Assembly: GCA_945898205.1 (NCBI GenBank)
Contig: CAMDHO010000003.1
Location: 17,863 to 81,862 of the forward strand
Direction: 5' to 3'
From: Chlamydia trachomatis
GTDB taxonomy: Bacteria; Chlamydiota; Chlamydiia; Chlamydiales; Rhabdochlamydiaceae
Length of the DNA stretch: 64,000 nucleotides
Shown piece after piece: positions 17,586 to 25,396 of this stretch. The notes beneath the pieces were generated by a model, which worked only from the letters and a program-made list of their open reading frames with translations, did no database searches and was not told the DNA's origin. Within the stretch, counting starts at the first letter, position 1, and the number at the start of each line of letters is the position of its first letter. A program made the translations under genes and the position numbers.

Positions 17586-18650
17586 ATGGTTTGTTTTCTC
17601 AAGGTTATTGCGCAAATAGCAGTTCCAGAGGCTACTGATGTAGCAATGAACTATTATCATACTGGTAATATTTTATGGGTTTTGCAGTGGATTTGTATGC
17701 TTGTTATTCCATTACTTTTTCTTGTTACGGGATGGTCTGCTAGATGGTTTGCCAATTTTACTAGTTTATCAATGGTTATTTTTCTAGTTGGAGCATCCTT
17801 TATATGGATTTTCTATCTCTTATTGAAAAAAAGTCCAAAAAGCTGGTGGATATATACTAGTCTCACAACAATGTGTGTGATTTTTATTCTAACGTTTGTT
17901 CTTCCGATTTGGATAGATCCACTTTTTAATCAATTTGGACCAATGAAAAATAAACAGATTGAAAAGCAAATTCTAGATTTGGCGACAAAGGCTGGAATTG
18001 GAGATGTTAAACTTCTTGAAGTGGATAAGAGCAAGGGCACTAGTCGAGGAAATGCTTATGTAAATGGTATTGGAAGCACAAAGCGTATTGTGCTTTGGGA
18101 TAGAATAATTGACGAAAAACATCCGGAAAGAACTCTTTTTATTATGGGCCATGAGATGGGGCATTATATTTTAAACCACGTCTGGCTTTGGATGGGATAT
18201 TATACAATAGTTGCTTTTTGTATCTGTTATCTAATTTATAAAATATCTGGATTTTTATTGCTTCGATATCAAGTTGTGTTCCGATTTCAACATTTACATG
18301 ATATTGCTTCGTTGCCTTTATTTCTTGTCATGATTAATTTTTTTCTATTTTTACAGACTCCCATTCTTAACTCTATTTCTCGTTATATGGAAAGAGAATC
18401 AGATCGATTTGGAATAGAGATCACACAAGATAATATAGTTGCAGCAGAGGCGTTTGCAGGTGCAGTACTCGAACATTTAGCCAATCCCCGTCCCGGATTA
18501 ATCTATAAAATCTGGCGCAGTCATCATCCGTCATTAGGAGATCGAGTCGACTTTTGCAACAATTACCATCCATGGACTGAGGGAGATCCATTAAAATATG
18601 CTAATTACTTTAAATCTTCAGAAAATAGAATTAAAGGTGAGGCGAAATGA
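17586..18650 (+). CDS. M48-family membrane metalloprotease (Ste24/HtpX-like)
   Basis: From ATG 17586 (GGAGAAG seven bases upstream) the protein has 354 residues; a TTG start ten codons earlier is possible but less likely. Four to six membrane segments surround the zinc site HEMGH (189-193); the third ligand is the Glu in RYMERESDRFG. The C-terminal WRSHHPSLGDRVDFC is the conserved substrate-side motif of CAAX-type M48 proteases. It should act in the inner membrane on membrane or prenylated-like proteins. The next reading frame, a ruined signal peptidase gene, overlaps its stop codon (ATGA). Confidence 0.9.
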   Translation: MVCFLKVIAQIAVPEATDVAMNYYHTGNILWVLQWICMLVIPLLFLVTGWSARWFANFTSLSMVIFLVGASFIWIFYLLLKKSPKSWWIYTSLTTMCVIFILTFVLPIWIDPLFNQFGPMKNKQIEKQILDLATKAGIGDVKLLEVDKSKGTSRGNAYVNGIGSTKRIVLWDRIIDEKHPERTLFIMGHEMGHYILNHVWLWMGYYTIVAFCICYLIYKISGFLLLRYQVVFRFQHLHDIASLPLFLVMINFFLFLQTPILNSISRYMERESDRFGIEITQDNIVAAEAFAGAVLEHLANPRPGLIYKIWRSHHPSLGDRVDFCNNYHPWTEGDPLKYANYFKSSENRIKGEAK

Positions 18651-18896
18651 AGAATAAAAAGTACAAAATTGCGATGTTTGCCATTTTTTCGCTGGTAATT
18701 ATGTGGCTAGCAATTGCCAAATCTTATCGAATTTCTGGGGATTGTATGGAAGTATGGAGTTTATGCTATGGATAAACCCCTTCTAGTGCCAAAAGGTTCT
18801 GTTTTCGTGCTTTCCGACAATCTCTCAGCTCAGCATGATGATAGCCGTGTTTTCGGCCCCATTTCAAAAGACTCCATTTTAGGATTGATATGGTAA
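18647..18896 (+). pseudogene. Signal peptidase I (S26) remnant
   Basis: From ATG 18647 the frame gives a membrane anchor (YKIAMFAIFSLVIMWLAIAK) and YRISGDCME, which resembles the catalytic SGxSM box with the active serine read as Cys. The frame then breaks. In another frame the end of the enzyme is recognisable: VPKGSVFVLSDNLSAQHDD, then SRVFGPISKDSILG, the C-terminal box of LepB/TraF-type peptidases. The middle with the catalytic Lys is missing. About 250 bases remain of a gene that should be 500 or more. Confidence 0.75.
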
Positions 18897-18938
18897 TTAT
18901 TATTCAGCGAAAGATTTATATTTTATTTAGGTGAAAAA

Positions 18939-19289
18939 TTGCAGACACTGTCTGCACAAATTAGCTGGGCTCGCAATCTAGCTGAAAAAGGGTTATATCG
19001 TATGATAAGAAAGAAGCGTGAGATATCCGAAAAAACAGAAGAAGGACAGCTAAAGGCGATCCCCTTTGTAAATAAAGAATTGATTCGACTCTATTGGGTA
19101 ATAGGTAAAATAATTTTTAGATTTCAGGAAGGTAGTGGACGGGGAAGAAAGTTTATCGATAAAATCACGAAGGATCTGCCAAATGCGTTTCCGGGAATTG
19201 AAGGATTTTCCCGTACTAACATATTAAGAATGAGAGTGTTCTATGTTGAGTACAAAATTTTCCCACCGGCAGTGGGACAATTTATATGA
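18939..19289 (+). pseudogene. DUF1016 (YhcG-type) nuclease N-terminal remnant
   Basis: The segment NKELIRLYWVIGKIIFRFQ, then KFIDKITKDLPNAFPGIEGF and SRTNILRMRVFY matches the N-terminal DUF1016 domain of YhcG-family PD-(D/E)XK nucleases, which are usually about 350 residues long. Only about 116 residues remain and the catalytic C-terminal domain is absent. The first 20 residues (QTLSAQISWARNL) look like a displaced piece of a later part of the same family. It ends against lplA, whose ATG overlaps it by four bases. Confidence 0.7.
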
Positions 19290-20002
19290 ATTGGAAAATC
19301 ATAGAGACAGAGCCTCAGACTGCAGTAGAAATTATGCAAAAAGATCGAGATTTGTTAGATTCGATCCACTGTGAACAATCTTCTATTTTGCATTTGTATG
19401 AGTGGAAGACCCCGAGCATAACTTATGGTCATTTTTTAAACCCTCAAAAATTTTTTTCATTAAAAGCTGTCGAGCAAGAAGGGATTTCTCTCGCTAAACG
19501 TCCTACGGGTGGGGGGATTATTTTCCACTTATGGGATTTTGCCTTTTCAGCTATTGTTCCAGCCACAAACCCCGCGTTTTCTCAAAATACATTAGAAAAC
19601 TATGCATATATTAATGAAGCTGTTTTGGGAGCTGTTCAAGAGTTTTTACAGATTGAAACTGGCATAGAGCTCACTCCTCAAGATGGGGAGCTTATAGGAG
19701 AGGGGTCTCAATATTTTTGTATGGCAAAACCCACTAGATATGATGTAATGGTTCAAGGGAAAAAAGTAGCAGGGGCAGCCCAAAGGAAAACAAAAGAAGG
19801 CTATTTGCATCAGGGAAGTATTAGTTTAATGATGCCTTCTTCAAGCATTCTGAAAGCTATTTTACTTCCAGAGCTTTCAGTTGTAGAGGCTATGAATTTT
19901 TTTACGTTTCCTCTTTTAAAGCAGCAAACGGATCTTTTGAGTCTAACTAGGGCTCGAAAGCAGATTAAACAGCTTTTAACTAAACATTTAACTCAGAGAT
20001 AA
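19286..20002 (+). CDS. lplA: Lipoate-protein ligase A-type enzyme
   Basis: A 238-residue BPL/LplA/LipB-fold protein. RPTGGGIIFH is the conserved lipoyl-AMP loop and GKKVAGAAQRKTKEGYLHQG carries the catalytic Lys. It should attach lipoic acid to carrier proteins; the gcvH-type carrier encoded 4.5 kb downstream in the same direction is an obvious substrate. C. trachomatis has lplA and gcvH close together in the same way. Confidence 0.9.
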   Translation: MNWKIIETEPQTAVEIMQKDRDLLDSIHCEQSSILHLYEWKTPSITYGHFLNPQKFFSLKAVEQEGISLAKRPTGGGIIFHLWDFAFSAIVPATNPAFSQNTLENYAYINEAVLGAVQEFLQIETGIELTPQDGELIGEGSQYFCMAKPTRYDVMVQGKKVAGAAQRKTKEGYLHQGSISLMMPSSSILKAILLPELSVVEAMNFFTFPLLKQQTDLLSLTRARKQIKQLLTKHLTQR

Positions 20003-20006
20003 ATAA

Positions 20007-21518
20007 ATGAAAAATGCGATTCAACCGACTCGAGAAGAAAATTATCCAGAGTGGTATCAACAAGTTTTAAAAGCAGCAGACCTTGCAGAGCACGCTCCGG
20101 TACGCGGATGTATGGTGATTAAGCCCTGGGGATATGCTATTTGGGAAAACATGCAAAGAGTGTTAGATACGAAATTTAAGGAAACAGGCCATCAGAATGC
20201 GTATTTTCCTCTTTTTATCCCCTTAAGTTTTTTAGAAAAAGAAGCCGCTCACGTAGATGGGTTTGCTAAAGAATGTGCAATTGTTACTCATCATAGATTG
20301 GAAAAAAATGCCGAGGGAAAATTAGTCCCAGCTGGCGAGCTTGAAGAGCCTTTAATTATTAGACCAACTTCAGAAACAATGATTGGAGAGATGTTTGCTA
20401 AATGGATTAATTCGTATAGAGATCTTCCTCTTCTAATCAATCAGTGGGCTAATGTTGTTAGATGGGAAATGAGAACTCGTCTTTTTCTTCGAACAACAGA
20501 ATTTTTATGGCAAGAAGGGCATACGGCTCATGCAACGCAAAAAGAAGCTGAAGAAGAAACCAATCAGATGCTTAATATATATGAAGAATTTGCTAGAACC
20601 TATGTAGCCATTCCTGTGATTGCTGGAGAAAAAACTCCATCAGAAAGGTTTCCAGGAGCCGTATCTACATATACTATTGAAGCAATGATGCAAGACCGCA
20701 AGGCTTTGCAATCGGCTACATCTCATTTTTTAGGTCAAAATTTTGCAAAGGCTTCTAATATTGCTTTTCAGGCCGTAGATGGAAGTCTTCAGATTGCTTG
20801 GACAACATCTTGGGGTCTGACAACAAGAATGATCGGAGCTATGGTTATGGCACATAGCGATGATGATGGTCTTGTTTTGCCCCCACGTGTGGCTTCATCA
20901 CATGTTGTTATTATTCCTATTATTCATAAAGAAGAGACTAAAGAAGAGGTTTTATCCTACTGTCATCAACTAGCTAAAGATCTTCGTGGGGTTCAGTATT
21001 TTGGTAAAGGTCTTCACGTAACGATAGATGAAAGAGATTTAAGAGGTGGAGAAAAAACATGGTCTTGGATTAAAAAAGGAGTCCCTCTTCGAATTGAAAT
21101 TGGGCCTCGTGATATAGCATCTGGTAATTTAGGTGTAATGCGTCGAGATAGACCGCATAAAGAAGTAACTGTATTTGCAAGAGAAACCTTTACTTTGGAA
21201 GTGGCGAAATTACTAGATCAAATACATGAGACTATTTACCAAAAAGCTTTAGAATTTAGAAATGCACATACGCATAAAATTGATTCTAAAGAAGAGTTTT
21301 ATCGATTTTTCACAGCTAAAAATGCGGATCAACCGGAAATTCACGGGGGGTTTGCTTTATGTCATTGGAGTGGAGATCCTGAAGTTGAAGAGCAAGTAAA
21401 AAAAGATTTGAATGTAACCATTCGATGCATTCCGTTAGACTCTCCTCTAGAAGACGGGATTTGTGTTATTAGCGGAAAAAAGAGCAAACAGCGAGTGATT
21501 TTTGCAAAGTCATATTAG
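20007..21518 (+). CDS. proS: Prolyl-tRNA synthetase, archaeal/eukaryotic type
   Basis: A 503-residue class II synthetase. Motif 1 to 3 regions are visible: GCMVIKPWGYAIWE, then IRPTSETMIGEMFAKWI, RTTEFLWQEGHTAHAT, and GAMVMAHSDDDGLVLPPRVA. This is the short form (no editing insertion, zinc-binding-like C-terminal part) that is typical of archaea and eukaryotes and of a minority of bacteria. It charges tRNA-Pro. It starts four bases after lplA in the same operon. ATG start is supported by the family-like N-terminus. Confidence 0.95.
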   Translation: MKNAIQPTREENYPEWYQQVLKAADLAEHAPVRGCMVIKPWGYAIWENMQRVLDTKFKETGHQNAYFPLFIPLSFLEKEAAHVDGFAKECAIVTHHRLEKNAEGKLVPAGELEEPLIIRPTSETMIGEMFAKWINSYRDLPLLINQWANVVRWEMRTRLFLRTTEFLWQEGHTAHATQKEAEEETNQMLNIYEEFARTYVAIPVIAGEKTPSERFPGAVSTYTIEAMMQDRKALQSATSHFLGQNFAKASNIAFQAVDGSLQIAWTTSWGLTTRMIGAMVMAHSDDDGLVLPPRVASSHVVIIPIIHKEETKEEVLSYCHQLAKDLRGVQYFGKGLHVTIDERDLRGGEKTWSWIKKGVPLRIEIGPRDIASGNLGVMRRDRPHKEVTVFARETFTLEVAKLLDQIHETIYQKALEFRNAHTHKIDSKEEFYRFFTAKNADQPEIHGGFALCHWSGDPEVEEQVKKDLNVTIRCIPLDSPLEDGICVISGKKSKQRVIFAKSY

Positions 21519-21545
21519 ATTTTAACTTATGGAGATTTAAATTTC

Positions 21546-23864
21546 ATGCTTACCTTGTTTCGAAAATATCAAAAAATAATTTTTATTTTTACGACAGCAA
21601 TCATAATTGTCTCGTTTACTTTTTTTGGGGCGATGAACTCTATGGGGGGAAACTCTGAAGTCAAAGAAGAGACTTTAGTAAAAGCTATTGATGGATCCTC
21701 GATTTCTCTACAAAAAGTAGAGCGAATGCTGTCCTTTTTATCTTCAAGTCATTTGGATTTAAAAGATGATCAAGCCATGAGTGTAAACTTACTTAATAAT
21801 GGAGTTCTTGAAAAACAGTTTTTGAGTTCCGGATTAGGAAGATTACTTGCTGAAAAAATTTCTACTGAAATAGAAAAAGATGTAGAAAAAACAATAAGTA
21901 AGGCTCATAGTTTTCAGTCGTACAGGCATGCTAAGGCTCCATTTATTACATCAGAAGCTATTTGGGCGCAATTTGCTCCGGAAAGTGCAAAGCTTGTAAG
22001 TGAGTTAACTTTGAATGCGTCATCTCTAAGCTTTTTAAAAAAGTTTGATCTGCTCTCTCAAGGATTTTTACAGCATCAAACAGTGCCTTCTAGTTTTATT
22101 AGAAAAGTAATTGCTTACCAATCTCAGCAAATGGCTCAAGGGGAAGAAGATCCTTCTTTGCCCTATGCAGATGTTTCTTTATTGGGACTTCATTCGGCAA
22201 AAGATTGGATGGGAGAAACGTATATAAGAGCCGCAGCTCAGGTGATTATTAATGGGGCAGCATATGCAAGAAAGCAAGGTTATACTGTGTCTTCTCAAGA
22301 AGCTAGAGATGCGATGATTGCAAATGCCAAAGAAGCCGTTCAATTGCTCGCTAAAGACGTGGGTCCCGAAACGAATTTTTATCAGATTTTTTTAACTCAA
22401 GTAAGAAATTTAGGGATGAATGAACTAGAGTCTATTGATCTTTGGAAAGATATATCGCTGTTTCAAAAGTTATTTCAGGCAGCATCAAATTCGATTCTAC
22501 TGAGTCCGGAGATTTTTCCAGCGGCAAAAGAGCAGTGCCTTATTGAAAAATACTCGATCCCATCACATTTGAAGTTTAGGGATTTCACTTCTTTTATGAA
22601 GTTACAACTCTATATTACTGCAATTTCTTCAAAAAAGCGTTCTAAAGATAGTTTACTATCTCTGCCAGTAGAATTTTTACCTTTGTCTGAAATAGAGAAA
22701 AAGGCACCAGATCTTGTTCAAAGAGACTATGTGTTAGAATATTCTGAATTAGATTTAAAAAAAGCAGCTTCTCAAATAGGGCTTAAAGAAACGTGGGCTT
22801 GGCAGATGCAAGATAAAGGTTGGGATTTACTGAAAGAAAAGTATTCCTATCTATCTAAGGAAGCCAAAGCAAAGGAAGAAAGATTTGCAGAGTTGGAATC
22901 CGTTAATCCTAAGCAGCGTCTAGAAATGGATAAGTTTTCTCGTGAGCAGATTCTTTCAAAAGATGAAGAAAGAATTAAAAAAGAGTTAGAGTTTATTTCT
23001 CCAGAATCTCGTTCTATATCTATTAGCTCTACAGGGTTTGAGCTTCCTTTTAAAGGCATTTCAAATATGCAAAGCTTAGTGGCTCTTTTAGAAATAGCAC
23101 CTCTAAAAGGGGAAGGAAATATTTCCTCGATAGAGGCTGCCGCGCAAGAAAAAATGAACTTTTATACAGGTGACAATCAGCATTATTATAAAATTAATCT
23201 AGTAGAGCGTTTTTCATTTAAAAAAATTCAGACATTTGCAGAAGCGGATGCCTCCGGTGCCTTAAGGCGCATGTTGGATAAAAAATTAGAGTCAGCTTAT
23301 TTAGAAGTGCGTAAAAAAGACTCCATTCCTTATATGAAAAAAGAAGGTTCTTGGAAGCCCTTAGCTGAAGTTAAAGAAAAAGTTGGGTTGGCGATATATT
23401 CTCCAGTATTAAAAGCAATTGTTGAAGAATATCAGTCTTTATATGGCAAAGACCTAACTAAAGAACAGACAGACTCTACAGAGTTTTATGTTCAAAATTG
23501 GATGCTTTTTCATGTGAATGAATCTTTAGTAAAAGCAAAAGAAGGGGTTATTGAAACTCAGGAAAATCCTCTTCTAGCTCAGTGGAAATTAGTTCAAAAG
23601 AAAGAATCTATATTGAAAAAGGATTATCCAGCTTTATCTTCTTTTATATTTGAGGAAGGTTCTTGGTCAACTATTTTATCTCTGGCTTCAGAAAAGCTTT
23701 GTTTTTTTAAAGTCTTGCAAAATTTAGAGGCGGCACCTTTTTCAGAAGATGAAATAGAAAAGATAGCGGCACCTTTAAAAAGAGAAGTGGAAAAAACACT
23801 TTTTGATCAGCTCTTTTCTGAGATTCAAGCTAAAAAGGCATTATCCTTTAAGGTCTCTCTATGA
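21546..23864 (+). CDS. PpiD/SurA-like membrane-anchored periplasmic protein
   Basis: A 772-residue protein with a single N-terminal anchor (YQKIIFIFTTAIIIVSFTFF, about 8-28) and a large periplasmic part that is helical and Lys/Glu-rich. The anchor followed by FFGAMNSMGG and then a short hydrophobic strand (LVKAIDGSSISLQKVE) is the layout of PpiD, the inner-membrane chaperone of outer-membrane biogenesis. I see no convincing parvulin active site, so it may be a chaperone only. TATGGAGATTTAAATTTC before the ATG contains a ribosome binding site. The downstream gene overlaps its stop by four bases. Confidence 0.6.
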   Translation: MLTLFRKYQKIIFIFTTAIIIVSFTFFGAMNSMGGNSEVKEETLVKAIDGSSISLQKVERMLSFLSSSHLDLKDDQAMSVNLLNNGVLEKQFLSSGLGRLLAEKISTEIEKDVEKTISKAHSFQSYRHAKAPFITSEAIWAQFAPESAKLVSELTLNASSLSFLKKFDLLSQGFLQHQTVPSSFIRKVIAYQSQQMAQGEEDPSLPYADVSLLGLHSAKDWMGETYIRAAAQVIINGAAYARKQGYTVSSQEARDAMIANAKEAVQLLAKDVGPETNFYQIFLTQVRNLGMNELESIDLWKDISLFQKLFQAASNSILLSPEIFPAAKEQCLIEKYSIPSHLKFRDFTSFMKLQLYITAISSKKRSKDSLLSLPVEFLPLSEIEKKAPDLVQRDYVLEYSELDLKKAASQIGLKETWAWQMQDKGWDLLKEKYSYLSKEAKAKEERFAELESVNPKQRLEMDKFSREQILSKDEERIKKELEFISPESRSISISSTGFELPFKGISNMQSLVALLEIAPLKGEGNISSIEAAAQEKMNFYTGDNQHYYKINLVERFSFKKIQTFAEADASGALRRMLDKKLESAYLEVRKKDSIPYMKKEGSWKPLAEVKEKVGLAIYSPVLKAIVEEYQSLYGKDLTKEQTDSTEFYVQNWMLFHVNESLVKAKEGVIETQENPLLAQWKLVQKKESILKKDYPALSSFIFEEGSWSTILSLASEKLCFFKVLQNLEAAPFSEDEIEKIAAPLKREVEKTLFDQLFSEIQAKKALSFKVSL

Positions 23865-24508
23865 AATGGAATGAACTGTTAGAAAATATGGATCCGCTGC
23901 TTCCAGCGGATTTTTTTTCTTATAGCTTTTCTATTCCGCATATAAAAGATTTCTCACATTGCTTGTCAAAGAAAATGGGTGAAGTCCCAGATGTAAGTCA
24001 TTTGTTAGATGAGAATAAGTTTGGATCTTTATCAATGGGTTGGAACGAAGAAGGGATTTCTGGAAGGGCGATAATAAAAAAGCCGTTTGAAGGTTCTTTT
24101 TTTCCGGAATATGAGAAAGGGGATTCATTAGAAGTTTTTATTGATACACGTGATCACAAAAAAAGTAGATTTGCCTCTAGATTTTGTCATCATTTTGTTT
24201 TTTTACCAGGAGAGGTAAACGGGATTCAGGCAGAAGAGGTGACTCGTTTTCGCTCTGAAGACTCTCATCCTCTTTCTAGCTCTTCAGATTTACAGGTCTC
24301 TTGTCATATGGAGGAAAAATCATACGAACTTTGTTTTATGATTAAAGAAAATGCCTTACATGGGTATGATCCTTCTCAGTTCCCAAGAATAGGATTTGCA
24401 TATCGTCTGAATCGCTATAAAGGCAAGCCTCAGCATTTTCCTTTTTCAGCCGAACGCTTTGAGTTATTTGAACATCCCAGTTTATGGTCTAGTATTACAT
24501 TAAGTTAA
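23861..24508 (+). CDS. Conserved chlamydial hypothetical protein (CT283-like position)
   Basis: A 215-residue protein with no signal or membrane segment. Its second half (GDSLEVFIDTRDHKKSRFAS and RIGFAYRLNRYKGKPQHFPF) resembles the CBM9-like beta-sandwich domain seen in sugar-binding proteins, but I cannot be sure. It overlaps the upstream stop (ATGA) and stands 15 bases before gcvH. The gene beside gcvH in C. trachomatis (CT283) occupies the same place, which suggests it is the same gene. Confidence 0.65.
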   Translation: MKWNELLENMDPLLPADFFSYSFSIPHIKDFSHCLSKKMGEVPDVSHLLDENKFGSLSMGWNEEGISGRAIIKKPFEGSFFPEYEKGDSLEVFIDTRDHKKSRFASRFCHHFVFLPGEVNGIQAEEVTRFRSEDSHPLSSSSDLQVSCHMEEKSYELCFMIKENALHGYDPSQFPRIGFAYRLNRYKGKPQHFPFSAERFELFEHPSLWSSITLS

Positions 24509-24523
24509 AAGAGGTTTTTTGCT

Positions 24524-24901
24524 ATGAAGACTAAATACAAATATTCCCCATCGCATGAATGGATAAAAATTGAAGCTAATCAAGGCACTGTTGGGATTAC
24601 AGAGTATGCTCGAGGTGAGTTAGGAGATACTGTCTATGTAGAGCTTCCTCTTGTAGGAAAGAAAGTTCTCTTTGGGGAGGAAGTGGTTGTTTTAGAATCG
24701 ACTAAAGCAGCATCTGATATCTACGCGCCGCTATCCGGAGAAATTACAGAAGTTAATTCTATTTTAAAAGAAGACCTTACTCTTCTTAACAAAGATCCAG
24801 AAGGGCAGGGTTGGCTTTTTAAAATGACCCTTTCTAATATCCGAGAAGAAGAACCTCTATTGCTTTCTCTTGAGCAATATGAGGAAATGATCCAGAATTA
24901 G
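24524..24901 (+). CDS. gcvH: Glycine cleavage H-like lipoyl carrier protein
   Basis: A 125-residue protein of full family length. YSPSHEWIKIE and GITEYARGELGDTVYVELP are the standard N-terminal half; the lipoylated lysine lies in VLESTKAASDIYAPLSGEI. No gcvP or gcvT is in the window, and chlamydiae generally lack a full glycine cleavage system, so its role may be as a general lipoyl carrier. Ribosome binding site AGAGG upstream. Confidence 0.95.
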   Translation: MKTKYKYSPSHEWIKIEANQGTVGITEYARGELGDTVYVELPLVGKKVLFGEEVVVLESTKAASDIYAPLSGEITEVNSILKEDLTLLNKDPEGQGWLFKMTLSNIREEEPLLLSLEQYEEMIQN

Positions 24902-25390
24902 GTGTATTAAATGTTCCTTCTGGAAAAAAGGTTTTAGTTTGTTCTAAGAGGTTAGTTTCTCCAGCCTGGCTTAGGACCTTTTGTGCAGAGTCAATTAGCC
25001 ATCCAAAATGTTTGCTCAGAGGTGTTCTAAATGGGTCTAGTAGGTCATCTGATGAGTAATGAGATTTTCTCTTCTATCGCAGCCATAACTTGGCAAGACC
25101 CTCTCTATGCTACGCTTATAAGAGGTTGCTTAGACCTACCTTGGAATGCTTCCTTAGTTCCAAGCCCTAGAAGGAGGAGATCAAGTTGTGGAAAGGTGAA
25201 GCCACTCTATTTCATTAGGCGCTTTGCAATGGCATAACAGATGTAAGTAAAAAGAAACGGTGTAAAATAGCTTCTATTAAAGCTTGAAATTTTTGTGTAA
25301 GCCCCCCTTGAAGCAAACTTCTTATTTTTTTCTTTTCTTCCATAGCCATCTCAATATAAGATAGTTTTTTGTCTTCCAAGCAGATGGGAA
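24902..25390 (-). pseudogene. Degraded minus-strand gene between gcvH and the AsmA-like gene
   Basis: No intact gene exists here, but on the minus strand three stretches read like protein in different frames: CLEDKKLSYIEMAMEEKKK onward (about 25385-25200), FTFPQLDLLLLGLGTKEAF (about 25190), and SSDDLLDPFRTPLSKHFGW onward to the gcvH end (about 25060-24905). They are separated by stops and frame changes, as in a decayed gene of about 160 residues. I do not recognise the family. Confidence 0.45.
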
Positions 25391-25396
25391 TTTTTC

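Noticed and set aside
25031..25237. 68-codon plus-strand frame after gcvH
   Set aside because: The minus strand shows broken but protein-like blocks here; the plus frame has no ribosome binding site or family likeness.
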